A DNA stretch of 29,526 nt from UBA4644 sp034933145 (lineage in GTDB: Bacteria; Bacillota; Clostridia; Oscillospirales; Butyricicoccaceae): contig JAYFOA010000097.1 of the NCBI GenBank assembly GCA_034933145.1, forward strand, positions 1-29,526, given 5' to 3'. The notes under the pieces were generated by a model. That model was not told the DNA's origin. It searched no databases and worked only from the letters and a program-made list of their open reading frames with translations. The translations under genes were made by a program, and so were the position numbers. Shown in pieces: positions 1 through 8,240 of this stretch; positions within the stretch are counted from its first letter, which is position 1; each line of letters opens with the position of its first letter.

Positions 1-994
1 CCAAGGAATCCTTCAGTCCATCTTTGAATACCAGACCATGATCTGCCAGCTGACCGGCATGGACGTGTCCAATGCCTCGGTCTATGACGGTGGCACCGCC
101 GCCGCGGAATCGATCACCATGTGCCGCGACCGCAAGCGCGAAAAGGCCTATGTCTCCGCTACCGTAAATCCCGATGTTATGGAGACCATGAAAACCTACT
201 GCTTCGGCGCCGACGTGGAGCTGACCGTTATTCCCGAAAAAGACGGACGCACCGACCTTGACGCCCTCAAGTCTGCGCTGGGTGCGGATGCCGCCTGCTT
301 CTACCTCCAGCAGCCGAATTATTATGGGCTGCTGGAAGATGCCTTTGCCGCCGGGGAGATTGTTCATGCGGCCGGTGCGAAATATGTCATGGGTGTTGAC
401 CCCACCGCCTGCGCCCTGATGAAGACCCCCGCTGAATGCGGTGCCGATGTGGCTGTTGGTGATGGCCAGCCGCTGGGGCTTGATACTGCCTTTGGCGGGC
501 CGTACCTCGGCTTCATGGCTGCAAAAAAGGATATGACCCGCAAGCTTCCGGGCCGCATCGTGGGCCAGACCCACGACGTAGACGGCAATGTGGGTTATGT
601 TTTGACTCTGACCGCCCGCGAACAGCATATCCGCCGCGAAAAAGCCAGTTCTAACATCTGCTCCAATCAGGCGCTGTGCGCCTTTACCGCCGGCGTATAT
701 ATGAGCGCCATGGGCGAAGAGGGTATGAAGCAAGCCGCCCGCCTGTCCATGTCCAAGGCACATTATTTTGCCGACGGTCTTGCGCAGCTCGGTATGAAGC
801 GCGTCCATGACGGCGAATTCTTCGACGAGTTCGTTACCGCCTGCCCCGATACGGCGAAAGCTCTCTCCGCGCTGAAAGCGCAGGGAATCCTGGGTGGTCT
901 GCCCGTGCCGGGCGGCATTCTCTGGTGCGTCACCGAAGTCGTCACAAAGGCCGAACTCGACCGCGTGCTGGCTATTCTCAAGGAGGTGTGCTGA
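1..994 (+). CDS. gcvPA: Glycine dehydrogenase (decarboxylating) subunit 1, 5' truncated by window edge
   Basis: This is the alpha half of the split P protein of the glycine cleavage system, which works with GcvPB to decarboxylate glycine and pass the aminomethyl group to lipoylated GcvH. The reading frame is already open at base 2 (residues GILQSIFEYQT, then LTGMDVSNASVYDGGTAAAE), which is typical GcvPA sequence. The true start therefore lies upstream of the window. About 330 codons are visible; family members are usually about 440-450 residues, so roughly the first 110 are missing. The segment REQHIRREKASSNICSNQALCA is also characteristic of the family. As expected for this subunit, there is no PLP-lysine motif; that sits in GcvPB. 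The stop (992-994) is one base before the gcvPB start, and the gcvPB ribosome-binding site AGGAGG lies inside the end of this gene, so the two are tightly coupled. gcvT and gcvH are probably upstream, outside the window. Confidence 0.96.
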   Translation, partial: QGILQSIFEYQTMICQLTGMDVSNASVYDGGTAAAESITMCRDRKREKAYVSATVNPDVMETMKTYCFGADVELTVIPEKDGRTDLDALKSALGADAACFYLQQPNYYGLLEDAFAAGEIVHAAGAKYVMGVDPTACALMKTPAECGADVAVGDGQPLGLDTAFGGPYLGFMAAKKDMTRKLPGRIVGQTHDVDGNVGYVLTLTAREQHIRREKASSNICSNQALCAFTAGVYMSAMGEEGMKQAARLSMSKAHYFADGLAQLGMKRVHDGEFFDEFVTACPDTAKALSALKAQGILGGLPVPGGILWCVTEVVTKAELDRVLAILKEVC

Positions 995-995
995 T

Positions 996-2420
996 ATGAA
1001 GCTGATCTTTGAAAAAGGCGCACCCGGCCAGCGTCTGACCCTGCTGCCCGCCTGCGACGTACCGGAAGTCTCCCTGAAGGAAGAACGCAGCCTTCCGCTC
1101 GACCTTCCGCAGGTTTCTGAAAATGAGCTGACAAGACATTATACCGCTCTGAGCAAACGCGTTCACGGTGTAAATGACGGTTTCTACCCCCTGGGCTCCT
1201 GCACCATGAAGTACAACCCCAAGATCAACGAGGATATGGCTGCGCTGCCCGGATTCACACAGATCCATCCCCTCCAGCCGGAGGATACCGTCCAGGGCTG
1301 CCTGGAGGTTCTGTATAAAGCAACACAGTATCTCTGTGAAATTACCGGAATGAACGGTATGACCATGCAGCCGGCGGCCGGCGCCCACGGCGAATTTACC
1401 GGTCTGCTGCTCATCAAGGCCTATCACCGCGACCGCGGCGACCTTGCCCGCACAAAGATCATTGTTCCCGACTCCGCCCACGGCACAAACCCAGCTTCGG
1501 CGGTCATGGCCGGCTTCACAGTGGTCAACATTCCCTCCGGCCCGGACGGCTGTGTCGATGTGGAGGCACTGAAGGCCGCCGTCGGCCCTGATACCGCCGG
1601 CCTGATGCTGACCAACCCCAACACCGTCGGCATTTTTGACAAGAACATTCTGCAGATTACAAAGATCATCCACGACGCCGGCGGCCTCTGCTACTATGAT
1701 GGAGCAAACCTCAATGCCGTCATGGGCGTCGTGCGTCCGGGTGATATGGGCTTTGACGTCATCCACCTGAACCTGCACAAGACCTTCTCGACGCCCCACG
1801 GCGGCGGCGGCCCAGGCAGCGGCCCGGTCGGCTGCAAGTCGGCGCTGATCCCCTTCCTGCCTGGCCCGGTTATTACCTGCTGTGATGGCGGCTACCGGTT
1901 TGAAGTTCCGGAAAAGTCCATCGGCCGCGTGAAGGACTTTTATGGCAACTTCTTGGTGGTTGTCAAAGCCCTGACCTATATCCTGACGCTGGGTAAGGAA
2001 AACATCCCCGAGGCGGCGAAAAATGCCGTGCTGAATGCCAACTACATGATGGCCTGCCTGAAAGACACCTATGACATGGCTTATGCCGGCCCGTGTATGC
2101 ATGAGTTCGTCATGACCCTCGAGTGGCTGCACAAGGAAACCGGCATCTCCGCGCTGGATGTTGCCAAGGGATTGCTGGACAATGGTATTCATCCTCCCAC
2201 CATGTATTTCCCGCTCATCGTCCATGAGGCACTGATGGTCGAGCCCACTGAAACCGAATCCAAGGAGACCATGGACGAAGTGTGCGAAGTATTCCTCAGT
2301 CTCTACAAAACAGCGCATACAGATCCGCAGGTCCTCCATGACGCGCCGACAAAGACACCGGTGCGCCGTCTGGACGAGGTTGCCGCGGCCCGCAATACTG
2401 TCCTGCGCTATACGAAATGA
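996..2420 (+). CDS. gcvPB: Glycine dehydrogenase (decarboxylating) subunit 2
   Basis: This is the PLP-carrying half of the two-subunit glycine decarboxylase (474 residues, normal length). The motif HLNLHKTFSTPHGGGGPGSG places the PLP-binding lysine at about residue 262, followed by the glycine-rich loop. Other family signatures are FYPLGSCTMKYNPK near residues 63-76 and PAAGAHGEFTGLL near 126-138. The frame stays open upstream to about 894. However, the ATG at 996, giving MKLIFEKGAPGQ, sits 10 bases after a perfect AGGAGG and directly after the gcvPA stop, so it is taken as the start. The stop codon overlaps the lplA start (ATGA), indicating translational coupling. Together with GcvPA, the lipoyl ligase and the dihydrolipoyl dehydrogenase downstream, it makes up most of a working glycine cleavage system. 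Confidence 0.97.
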   Translation: MKLIFEKGAPGQRLTLLPACDVPEVSLKEERSLPLDLPQVSENELTRHYTALSKRVHGVNDGFYPLGSCTMKYNPKINEDMAALPGFTQIHPLQPEDTVQGCLEVLYKATQYLCEITGMNGMTMQPAAGAHGEFTGLLLIKAYHRDRGDLARTKIIVPDSAHGTNPASAVMAGFTVVNIPSGPDGCVDVEALKAAVGPDTAGLMLTNPNTVGIFDKNILQITKIIHDAGGLCYYDGANLNAVMGVVRPGDMGFDVIHLNLHKTFSTPHGGGGPGSGPVGCKSALIPFLPGPVITCCDGGYRFEVPEKSIGRVKDFYGNFLVVVKALTYILTLGKENIPEAAKNAVLNANYMMACLKDTYDMAYAGPCMHEFVMTLEWLHKETGISALDVAKGLLDNGIHPPTMYFPLIVHEALMVEPTETESKETMDEVCEVFLSLYKTAHTDPQVLHDAPTKTPVRRLDEVAAARNTVLRYTK

Positions 2421-3403
2421 TTACCCATCTGCGCGTTGTTTGTGGCGACGGGTATGATCCCTATCGCAATCTGGCGGCCGAGCAGGTATTGCTGGAATCT
2501 GTGGAAGAGGGCGAATGCATTCTTTACCTCTGGCAAAATCGGCAGACCGTCGTGATCGGCCGGAATCAGAACGCCTGGCTGGAATGCCGGCTTTCCGAAC
2601 TTGAACAGGACGGCGGGCGTCTGGCCCGTCGTCTCTCCGGCGGTGGTGCGGTCTACCATGATCTTGGCAACCTCAATTTTACGTTTCTGGTGCGCAAGGC
2701 GGACTATGATTTGGATAGGCAGCTGGATGTGGTGATCAAGGCCTGTCAAAAACTTGGAATCTCTGCGAAAAAGTCCGGACGCAACGATGTCCTGGCTGAC
2801 GACCGGAAGTTCTCCGGCAATGCCTTTTATGATTCGGGCGGCCACGCCTATCATCACGGCACCCTGTTGGTCGATGTAGATATGGATGCGCTGAGCCGAT
2901 ATCTCCGTCCTTCCCGCGCAAAGCTGGAGGCAAAGGGTGTGCAGTCTGTACGCTCTCGGGTCGTTAATCTTCGTGAGCTTCAGCCTGGCCTGACAATTCA
3001 GTCACTGAAAGAAGCCATGATTTCTGCTTTTGAGCTCGTCTACGATCTCCCATCAACCCCGCTGACGATTGCTGCGCTGGATGGTACCCGCCTTGCAGCG
3101 CTGACTGCGCGGAATGAAAGCTGGGAATGGCGGCTTGGTCCCCGCCTCCCCTTCACCTGCGCCTGCGAAGGCCGCTTCCTCTGGGGCGGACTTTCGCTGG
3201 AGCTTCAGGTTGGCGGCGGTGTGATTGAAAACGCAAAGGTCTGGTCCGATGCCATGGACTGGCAGTTTGCCGGTCAGCTGGAAGATGCGCTGCGGGGCGC
3301 CAGATTTGCGCCTGAGGCGCTGCGTGCCCGGCTTTCGCAGTCGCCGCTTTCATCCGAAATCCGCGACGGCGCTTTGCAGTTACTGGCCAATCAGGCATTC
3401 TGA
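2417..3403 (+). CDS. lplA: Lipoate-protein ligase A
   Basis: This enzyme activates lipoate with ATP and attaches it to the lysine of lipoyl carrier proteins, here most likely GcvH. The 328-residue product has the LplA signature RRLSGGGAVYHD at residues 71-82 and the catalytic-lysine segment DDRKFSGNAF, with the lysine near residue 131. The full length, including a C-terminal accessory domain (about 250-328), matches bacterial LplA proteins that carry out both adenylation and transfer. Its ATG overlaps the gcvPB stop by four bases. Placing a lipoate scavenging enzyme between gcvPB and lpdA suggests the host salvages lipoate for the glycine cleavage H protein; no lipoate synthesis gene is visible here. 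Confidence 0.94.
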   Translation: MITHLRVVCGDGYDPYRNLAAEQVLLESVEEGECILYLWQNRQTVVIGRNQNAWLECRLSELEQDGGRLARRLSGGGAVYHDLGNLNFTFLVRKADYDLDRQLDVVIKACQKLGISAKKSGRNDVLADDRKFSGNAFYDSGGHAYHHGTLLVDVDMDALSRYLRPSRAKLEAKGVQSVRSRVVNLRELQPGLTIQSLKEAMISAFELVYDLPSTPLTIAALDGTRLAALTARNESWEWRLGPRLPFTCACEGRFLWGGLSLELQVGGGVIENAKVWSDAMDWQFAGQLEDALRGARFAPEALRARLSQSPLSSEIRDGALQLLANQAF

Positions 3404-3422
3404 TACAGAAAGGACGGAAACG

Positions 3423-4793
3423 ATGTCCGATTATCAATTTTTAGTTATCGGTGCCGGACCCGGCGGATATGTCGCCGCACTGCGCGCCGCAAAACTTGGC
3501 TTGAAAACCGCCGTGGTGGAAAACCGTGAAGTTGGCGGCACCTGCTTAAACCGAGGCTGCATCCCCACTAAATCGCTGCTTCATTCCTCGGCTCTTCTGA
3601 CCGAAATCCAAAGTGGTGCGAAATTCGGCGTAACAGCAGAGAGCGTGCGCTTCGATCTGGCCGCCATGTTTGCCCGCAAGGACGAGGTGGTCGAAAAGCT
3701 GCGCGGCGGCATCCTTCAGCAGTTCAAAATGGCAAAGGTTGAATTGCTGCGAGGCACCGGCATGCTCCTCTGCCCGAACCACGTCCGCGTGATGAATGCG
3801 GACGGGGAAACAGAATACACTTCCGACAACATCCTGCTCGCCACCGGCTCTGTGCCAGCGCGTCCGCCTATTCCGGGTCTCGATAGTCCCGGCGTAGTCA
3901 CCTCTGATGAGATTTTAAACGGCGGCGACTCTCTTTATGAGTCCCTCGCCATCATTGGCGGCGGCGTCATCGGTGTGGAGCTGGCATCGTTTTACGCGGC
4001 GCTTGGCACCCATGTCACCATTATCGAAGCGCTGGATAGAATTCTGCCCACTATGGATCGGGAAATTTCCCAGAGCATGGCTCTGCTTTTGAAGAAACGC
4101 GGCGTTTCCGTCCATGCCGGCTGCCGGGTGGAACGTATTGAACCGGCAGCCGACGGTTTGACTGTCCACTATACGGAAAAGGATCAGCCCGCTGCCGTCA
4201 CTGCCCGCGGCGTGCTTTGCGCCATCGGCCGCCGGCCCAATACCACCGGTCTGCTGGCCCCCGGTGTAGAGCTAGCGACCGAGCGGGGCCGCATCGTTGT
4301 AAATGAGCGGTTCGAGACCTCTCTGCCCCATGTTTATGCCGTCGGCGATGTCAGCTCGAAAGTACAGCTTGCGCATGTAGCATCCGCACAGGGCACCGCT
4401 GTAGCCGAGCTGCTGGCCGGCGAGATACCGCTGTGTGACCTTTCCGCGGTGCCTGGCTGCATCTATACCGAACCCGAGATTGCCTGTGTCGGCCTGACCG
4501 CCGATGAGGCAAAGGTCCAGGGCCGTGCCATTAAAACCGGCAAATGCCTGATGTCCGCCAACGGACGGACGGTCATTCTGGATGGTGATCGCGGATTCAT
4601 CAAGCTGGTAGCCGATGCCGAAACAGGCGTTCTGCTGGGTGCACAGCTCATGTGCGAGCGGGCCACTGACCTGCTCAGCGAGCTGACGAACGCAGTGGTC
4701 AACAGACTGACCGTTGACCAGCTCAAGCGCGTCATGCGACCGCACCCGACTTTTGGTGAAGCGGTGATTGATGCCCTGGAAGCATTAAAATAA
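3423..4793 (+). CDS. lpdA: Dihydrolipoyl dehydrogenase (L protein)
   Basis: This FAD- and NAD-dependent disulfide oxidoreductase reoxidises the dihydrolipoyl arm of GcvH. The 456-residue product shows an N-terminal dinucleotide-binding loop GAGPGG (10-15) and the redox-active disulfide GGTCLNRGCIPTKS with cysteines 41 and 46. It also has a second nucleotide-binding loop (IIGGGVIGVELAS), the FAD-contacting AVGDV segment, and the C-terminal RPHPTFGEA catalytic-histidine motif. The open frame extends upstream to 3225, inside lplA. The ATG at 3423, preceded by AAAGGACGG, gives the canonical N terminus (MSDYQFLVIGAGPGG) and is the likely start. It begins 19 bases after lplA and is part of the same operon. 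It could also serve other 2-oxoacid dehydrogenase complexes, but none is seen nearby. Confidence 0.96.
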   Translation: MSDYQFLVIGAGPGGYVAALRAAKLGLKTAVVENREVGGTCLNRGCIPTKSLLHSSALLTEIQSGAKFGVTAESVRFDLAAMFARKDEVVEKLRGGILQQFKMAKVELLRGTGMLLCPNHVRVMNADGETEYTSDNILLATGSVPARPPIPGLDSPGVVTSDEILNGGDSLYESLAIIGGGVIGVELASFYAALGTHVTIIEALDRILPTMDREISQSMALLLKKRGVSVHAGCRVERIEPAADGLTVHYTEKDQPAAVTARGVLCAIGRRPNTTGLLAPGVELATERGRIVVNERFETSLPHVYAVGDVSSKVQLAHVASAQGTAVAELLAGEIPLCDLSAVPGCIYTEPEIACVGLTADEAKVQGRAIKTGKCLMSANGRTVILDGDRGFIKLVADAETGVLLGAQLMCERATDLLSELTNAVVNRLTVDQLKRVMRPHPTFGEAVIDALEALK

Positions 4794-4824
4794 TTTGTCA
4801 ATATCATAAAAGGAGGCAATCCCA

Positions 4825-6069
4825 ATGGTTCGTGAAACCATCGATTTCATCAGCAAATTCGACCCCGAAGTCGGCGAATCCATCCGCGCGGAATTTGACC
4901 GCGAGGTACGCAACATCGAATTGATCGCGTCCGAGAATCTTGTCAGTGAGGCGGTCATGGCCGCTATGGGTACCTGCCTGACCAACAAGTATGCCGAAGG
5001 TTATCCCGGTAAACGCTATTACGGCGGCTGCTATGCCGTTGACGTCACCGAAAACATCGCCCGTGAGCGTGCCTGCAAGCTGTTCGGCGCAGAGCATGCC
5101 AATGTTCAGCCGCACAGCGGCGCCAACGCCAACCTGGCGGCTTTTATGTCTATGGTCTCCCCCGGCGACACCGTCATGGGCATGAACCTGGCTCACGGTG
5201 GCCATCTGTCCCACGGAAGCCCGGTCAACATCTCCGGCAAATATTTCAATATTGTGCCGTACAGCCTGAATGATGAGACCGAGATGCTGGACTATGACGC
5301 AATTTACAAAGTCGCGCAGGAGTGCAAGCCCAAGATGATTGTAGCCGGCGCCTCCGCTTATCCGCGCGCCATCGATTTTGCCAAGTTCCGCGAGATCGCA
5401 GATTCCGTCGGCGCATTTCTGATGGTGGACATGGCTCATATCGCCGGTCTGGTGGCCGCGGGTCTGCACCAAAGCCCGATCCCCTATGCCGACGTTGTTA
5501 CCACCACCACACACAAAACGCTGCGCGGTCCCCGCGGCGGCCTGATTCTCTGCAAAGAAGAGATGGCAAAAAAGGTCGACTCCGCAGTCTTCCCCGGAAG
5601 CCAGGGCGGCCCGCTGATGCACATCATCGCCTCCAAGGCTGTCTGTTTCGGCGAGGCGCTCAAGCCTGAGTTTAAAACCTATCAGGAGCAGATCGTCAAG
5701 AATGCCGCGACGCTGGCGGCCGAGCTTGTCAAGCAGGGCTTCCGTCTGGTTTCCGGCGGCACCGATAATCATCTGATGCTGGTTGACGTCCGCAACTTCG
5801 GCATCACCGGCAAAGTGATGGAGCGCCGTCTGGATGACGTGTATATCACCGTCAACAAAAACGCAATCCCCAACGACCCGGAGAAACCTTTTGTCACCAG
5901 CGGCATCCGTGTTGGAACTCCCGCCGCCACCTCCCGCGGCTTCAAAGAGCCGGAGATGGTCAAGATTGCGGAACTGATGGGCAAGGTCGCCCGTGATTTC
6001 GAAGGCACTGCCGACGAAGTCCGCGCCGATGTTAATGCCCTCTGCGAACGCTTCCCGATCTATAAGTAA
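4825..6069 (+). CDS. glyA: Serine hydroxymethyltransferase
   Basis: This PLP enzyme interconverts serine and glycine with tetrahydrofolate/methylene-tetrahydrofolate, linking the cleavage system to serine. The 414-residue length is normal. Signatures include NKYAEGYPGKRYYGG (54-68), HANVQPHSGANAN (91-103), and the PLP lysine in TTTTHKTLRGPRGG (K231). A strong ribosome-binding site, AAAGGAGG, lies 8 bases before the ATG. It follows lpdA by 31 bases without an obvious terminator, so it is probably the last gene of the gcv operon. That operon could degrade glycine, or run the reductive glycine direction to make serine. A hairpin terminator follows at once. Confidence 0.97.
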   Translation: MVRETIDFISKFDPEVGESIRAEFDREVRNIELIASENLVSEAVMAAMGTCLTNKYAEGYPGKRYYGGCYAVDVTENIARERACKLFGAEHANVQPHSGANANLAAFMSMVSPGDTVMGMNLAHGGHLSHGSPVNISGKYFNIVPYSLNDETEMLDYDAIYKVAQECKPKMIVAGASAYPRAIDFAKFREIADSVGAFLMVDMAHIAGLVAAGLHQSPIPYADVVTTTTHKTLRGPRGGLILCKEEMAKKVDSAVFPGSQGGPLMHIIASKAVCFGEALKPEFKTYQEQIVKNAATLAAELVKQGFRLVSGGTDNHLMLVDVRNFGITGKVMERRLDDVYITVNKNAIPNDPEKPFVTSGIRVGTPAATSRGFKEPEMVKIAELMGKVARDFEGTADEVRADVNALCERFPIYK

Positions 6070-6079
6070 TCATCCATAG

Positions 6080-6128
6080 AAAAGGCGCTGTGTCCGAAAC
6101 CGGAATACCGGCGGGCATGGCGCCTTTT
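6080..6128 (+). terminator. Intrinsic terminator after glyA
   Basis: An outer stem, AAAAGGCGC pairing with GCGCCTTTT (6080-6088 with 6120-6128), encloses TGTCCG/CGGGCA (with one G-T pair) and an inner CCGG-AATA-CCGG hairpin. The 3' arm ends in a T run. It starts 11 bases after the glyA stop and would end the glycine operon. Confidence 0.85.
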
Positions 6129-6249
6129 TCAGTGATAGAGATAGATGGGCAAAGAATCTGCTGCGAAACAACGGGGCCCGGAGGAATCGGTAATCTCCGG
6201 CGACATATGCCGGATACAAAAGCACTGTCTTTTCTTCCGCAAAACAGGG

Positions 6250-6279
6250 AAAAGCCGCGGCAGGTTTGCCGCAGCTTTT
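6250..6279 (-). terminator. Terminator hairpin after the peptide ABC operon
   Basis: The stem AAAAGC-x-GCGGC / GCCGC-x-GCTTTT with a six-base loop (6262-6267) lies 13 bases past the stop of the last ATPase gene. Read on the minus strand, the 3' arm ends GGCTTTT followed by a broken T tract, so it is a moderate intrinsic terminator. It may also work from the plus side as a second stop for the glycine operon. Confidence 0.65.
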
Positions 6280-6292
6280 CTCTTTCTTCTTA

Positions 6293-7264
6293 TTATACCA
6301 GATGGCAGGCCACGGTATGGCCGTCCTCCACCTGCCGGAGCACCGGCTCTTCATGCCGGCAAATGTCGCATACCCGCGGGCAGCGGGAAGCGAATTTACA
6401 GCCGACAATCTCCTCCGCCGCACTGGGGATGTCTCCCTTGAGGACGCTCCGCTCTCCTTCCCGACGTACACCCGGCACGGGCATGATATCCAACAGCGCC
6501 TTCGCATATGGATGACGCGCATCGTGAATGATCTGATCGGCGCTGCCCAGCTCCATGATCTTTCCCAGATACATAATGGCAATGCGGTCGCTCATCAGCC
6601 AGGCCAGCGCGAGATCGTGGGTGATGAAAAGATAGGCGATTCCCTGCTCATCCCGCATCTGAAGCATCAACCGAATAATGCCCGTACGGATGGAGGCGTC
6701 CAGCATGGATACCGGCTCATCCGCGACAATGAATTCTGGGTGCAGGATCATCGAGCTTGCGATGGCCACGCGCTGCCGTTGGCCGCCGGACAGCTCATAA
6801 GGATAGCGATAATAAAAATTCTCCGGCGGCAGAAGGCCCGCTTGCGTCAGCGCCTCCCGGACCTTTTCATCCAGTTCCCCGGGTGTCCGGGCCAGCCGAT
6901 TGACCGACAGCGGCTCTCCAACGATATCAAGAATGCAGTGCCGTGGATTCAGGCTCTGATATGGATCCTGATAAATCATCTGTGCCCGGGTACGAAAATC
7001 GTGCAGTTCCTCGTTTTCAAAGCTCAGCGGCTTGCCGTCGAAAATCACCTCACCGGCGGTCTGCCGTACCAGACGCAATATTGCCTTCCCGATGGTTGTC
7101 TTTCCAGAGCCGGATTCGCCCACCAGCGAGAGAATTTCTCCCCGCCGCAGCCCAAAGCTCACGCCGTCCACGGCACGAACGATCTTCCGCTTTCCCAGCA
7201 GGCCGCCCCGCACATCGAAATAGACCTTGAGATCGTGGACGGAAAGCAGCTCTTCATCGTTCAT
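6293..7264 (-). CDS. Oligopeptide/dipeptide ABC transporter ATPase (OppF/DppF type)
   Basis: This is the second ATPase of the importer (323 residues). Walker A is GESGSGKTT, the signature motif is LSGGQRQRVAI, Walker B is EFIVADEP, and the switch histidine is in FITHDLA. The C-terminal OppF/DppF extension carries CKFASRCPRVCDIC plus a later cysteine, spaced C-x5-C-x6-C-x17-C. The frame is open upstream to 7363, but the ATG at 7264 (MNDEELLSVHDLKVYF) overlaps the stop of the first ATPase as ATGA and has GGAGGAACA in front, so it is the start. It is the last gene of the operon. Substrate cannot be read from the ATPase. Confidence 0.94.
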   Translation of the reverse strand: MNDEELLSVHDLKVYFDVRGGLLGKRKIVRAVDGVSFGLRRGEILSLVGESGSGKTTIGKAILRLVRQTAGEVIFDGKPLSFENEELHDFRTRAQMIYQDPYQSLNPRHCILDIVGEPLSVNRLARTPGELDEKVREALTQAGLLPPENFYYRYPYELSGGQRQRVAIASSMILHPEFIVADEPVSMLDASIRTGIIRLMLQMRDEQGIAYLFITHDLALAWLMSDRIAIMYLGKIMELGSADQIIHDARHPYAKALLDIMPVPGVRREGERSVLKGDIPSAAEEIVGCKFASRCPRVCDICRHEEPVLRQVEDGHTVACHLV

Positions 7265-8235
7265 ATTTGTTCCTCCAGCCGATGGCAGGCTGCCGAATGC
7301 CCATTGCCCAACAAGCGGATCTGGGGTTCCTCTTCCCTGCACTGACTTACGGTAAAGGGGCACCGGGGATGAAACCGGCAGCCGTGCGGCGGGTCGATCA
7401 GGTTGGGCGGATAACCCGGGATCCCCTCCGGCACATCCTTGCGGGAATGAATATCCGGAAAACAGGAGATCAATTTTTGCGTATAGGGATGGGCCGCGTG
7501 TTGGAAGATATCCTCCACCGCCCCGGTTTCCACAATCTTTCCGGCGTACATCACGGCAATATGATCGCAGGTCTCGCCCAGAATCGAAAGATCATGAGTG
7601 ATCAGGATCAGCCCCATCCGCAGCTCACGGCGCAGCCGCTCCAGCAGATTCAGAATCTGTGCCTGAATCATCACGTCGAGCGCGGTCGTCGGCTCATCGC
7701 CGATGACGACCTTGGCATTACAGGCCAGCGCCATGGCGATCATGGCCCTCTGCTTCATTCCACCGGAAAATTCATGCGGATAACGCCTGAGCCGGTCGCG
7801 GGGGATCTCCACAAGCTCCAGCATGTCGCCGGCTCTGACCATGGCGTCTTTTTCACTCAGTCCCTCATGCAGTCGGACGGCCTCAGCGATCTGCCAGCCG
7901 ACGGTCTTTACCGGATTGAGCGCGTTCATGGCACCCTGAAAGACGATAGATACATCCTTCCAGCGATGCGCTCGGATCTCCTTATCCGAAAGCTTCGTAT
8001 AGTCGATCCCTTCCACCCGCACGCTGCCGCCCGCAATATATCCCTCCCGCGGAAGCATCCGTGCGATGGACAGCGCGGAGGTCGTCTTTCCGCAGCCGGA
8101 TTCTCCCACAAGGCCGAGTGCTTGTCCGTAATCAAGGCCGAAGCTGACGCCGTCCACGGCCTTCAGGATCCCCTTTCCCGTGCGGAAGTAGGCGTGCAGA
8201 TCCTGAACTTCCAGCAGTCGCTGCTGCTTGTCCAT
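7261..8235 (-). CDS. Oligopeptide/dipeptide ABC transporter ATPase (OppD/DppD type)
   Basis: This is the first ATPase of the pair (324 residues). Walker A is GESGCGKTT, the signature is FSGGMKQRAMIAMAL, Walker B is VVIGDEPTTALD, and the switch histidine is in LITHDLS. The C-terminal segment DPPHGCRFHPRCPFTVSQC plus a further cysteine gives the same C-x5-C-x6-C-x17-C spacing as its partner ATPase. A GTG at 8244 overlaps the stop of the preceding permease, but GAGGTGA lies just before the ATG at 8235, which is preferred (MDKQQRLLEVQDLHAYF). It pairs with the next ATPase to form the heterodimeric motor. Confidence 0.94.
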   Translation of the reverse strand: MDKQQRLLEVQDLHAYFRTGKGILKAVDGVSFGLDYGQALGLVGESGCGKTTSALSIARMLPREGYIAGGSVRVEGIDYTKLSDKEIRAHRWKDVSIVFQGAMNALNPVKTVGWQIAEAVRLHEGLSEKDAMVRAGDMLELVEIPRDRLRRYPHEFSGGMKQRAMIAMALACNAKVVIGDEPTTALDVMIQAQILNLLERLRRELRMGLILITHDLSILGETCDHIAVMYAGKIVETGAVEDIFQHAAHPYTQKLISCFPDIHSRKDVPEGIPGYPPNLIDPPHGCRFHPRCPFTVSQCREEEPQIRLLGNGHSAACHRLEEQI

Positions 8236-8240
8236 CCCGC

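Noticed and set aside
978..2339. A 453-residue open frame on the minus strand opposite gcvPB
   Set aside because: It is a shadow frame: the plus strand encodes an unmistakable GcvPB with PLP-lysine motif, and the antisense product shows no domain.
4804..5772. A 322-residue open frame on the minus strand opposite glyA
   Set aside because: glyA is intact with all catalytic motifs; the antisense frame has biased, low-information composition and no recognisable domain.
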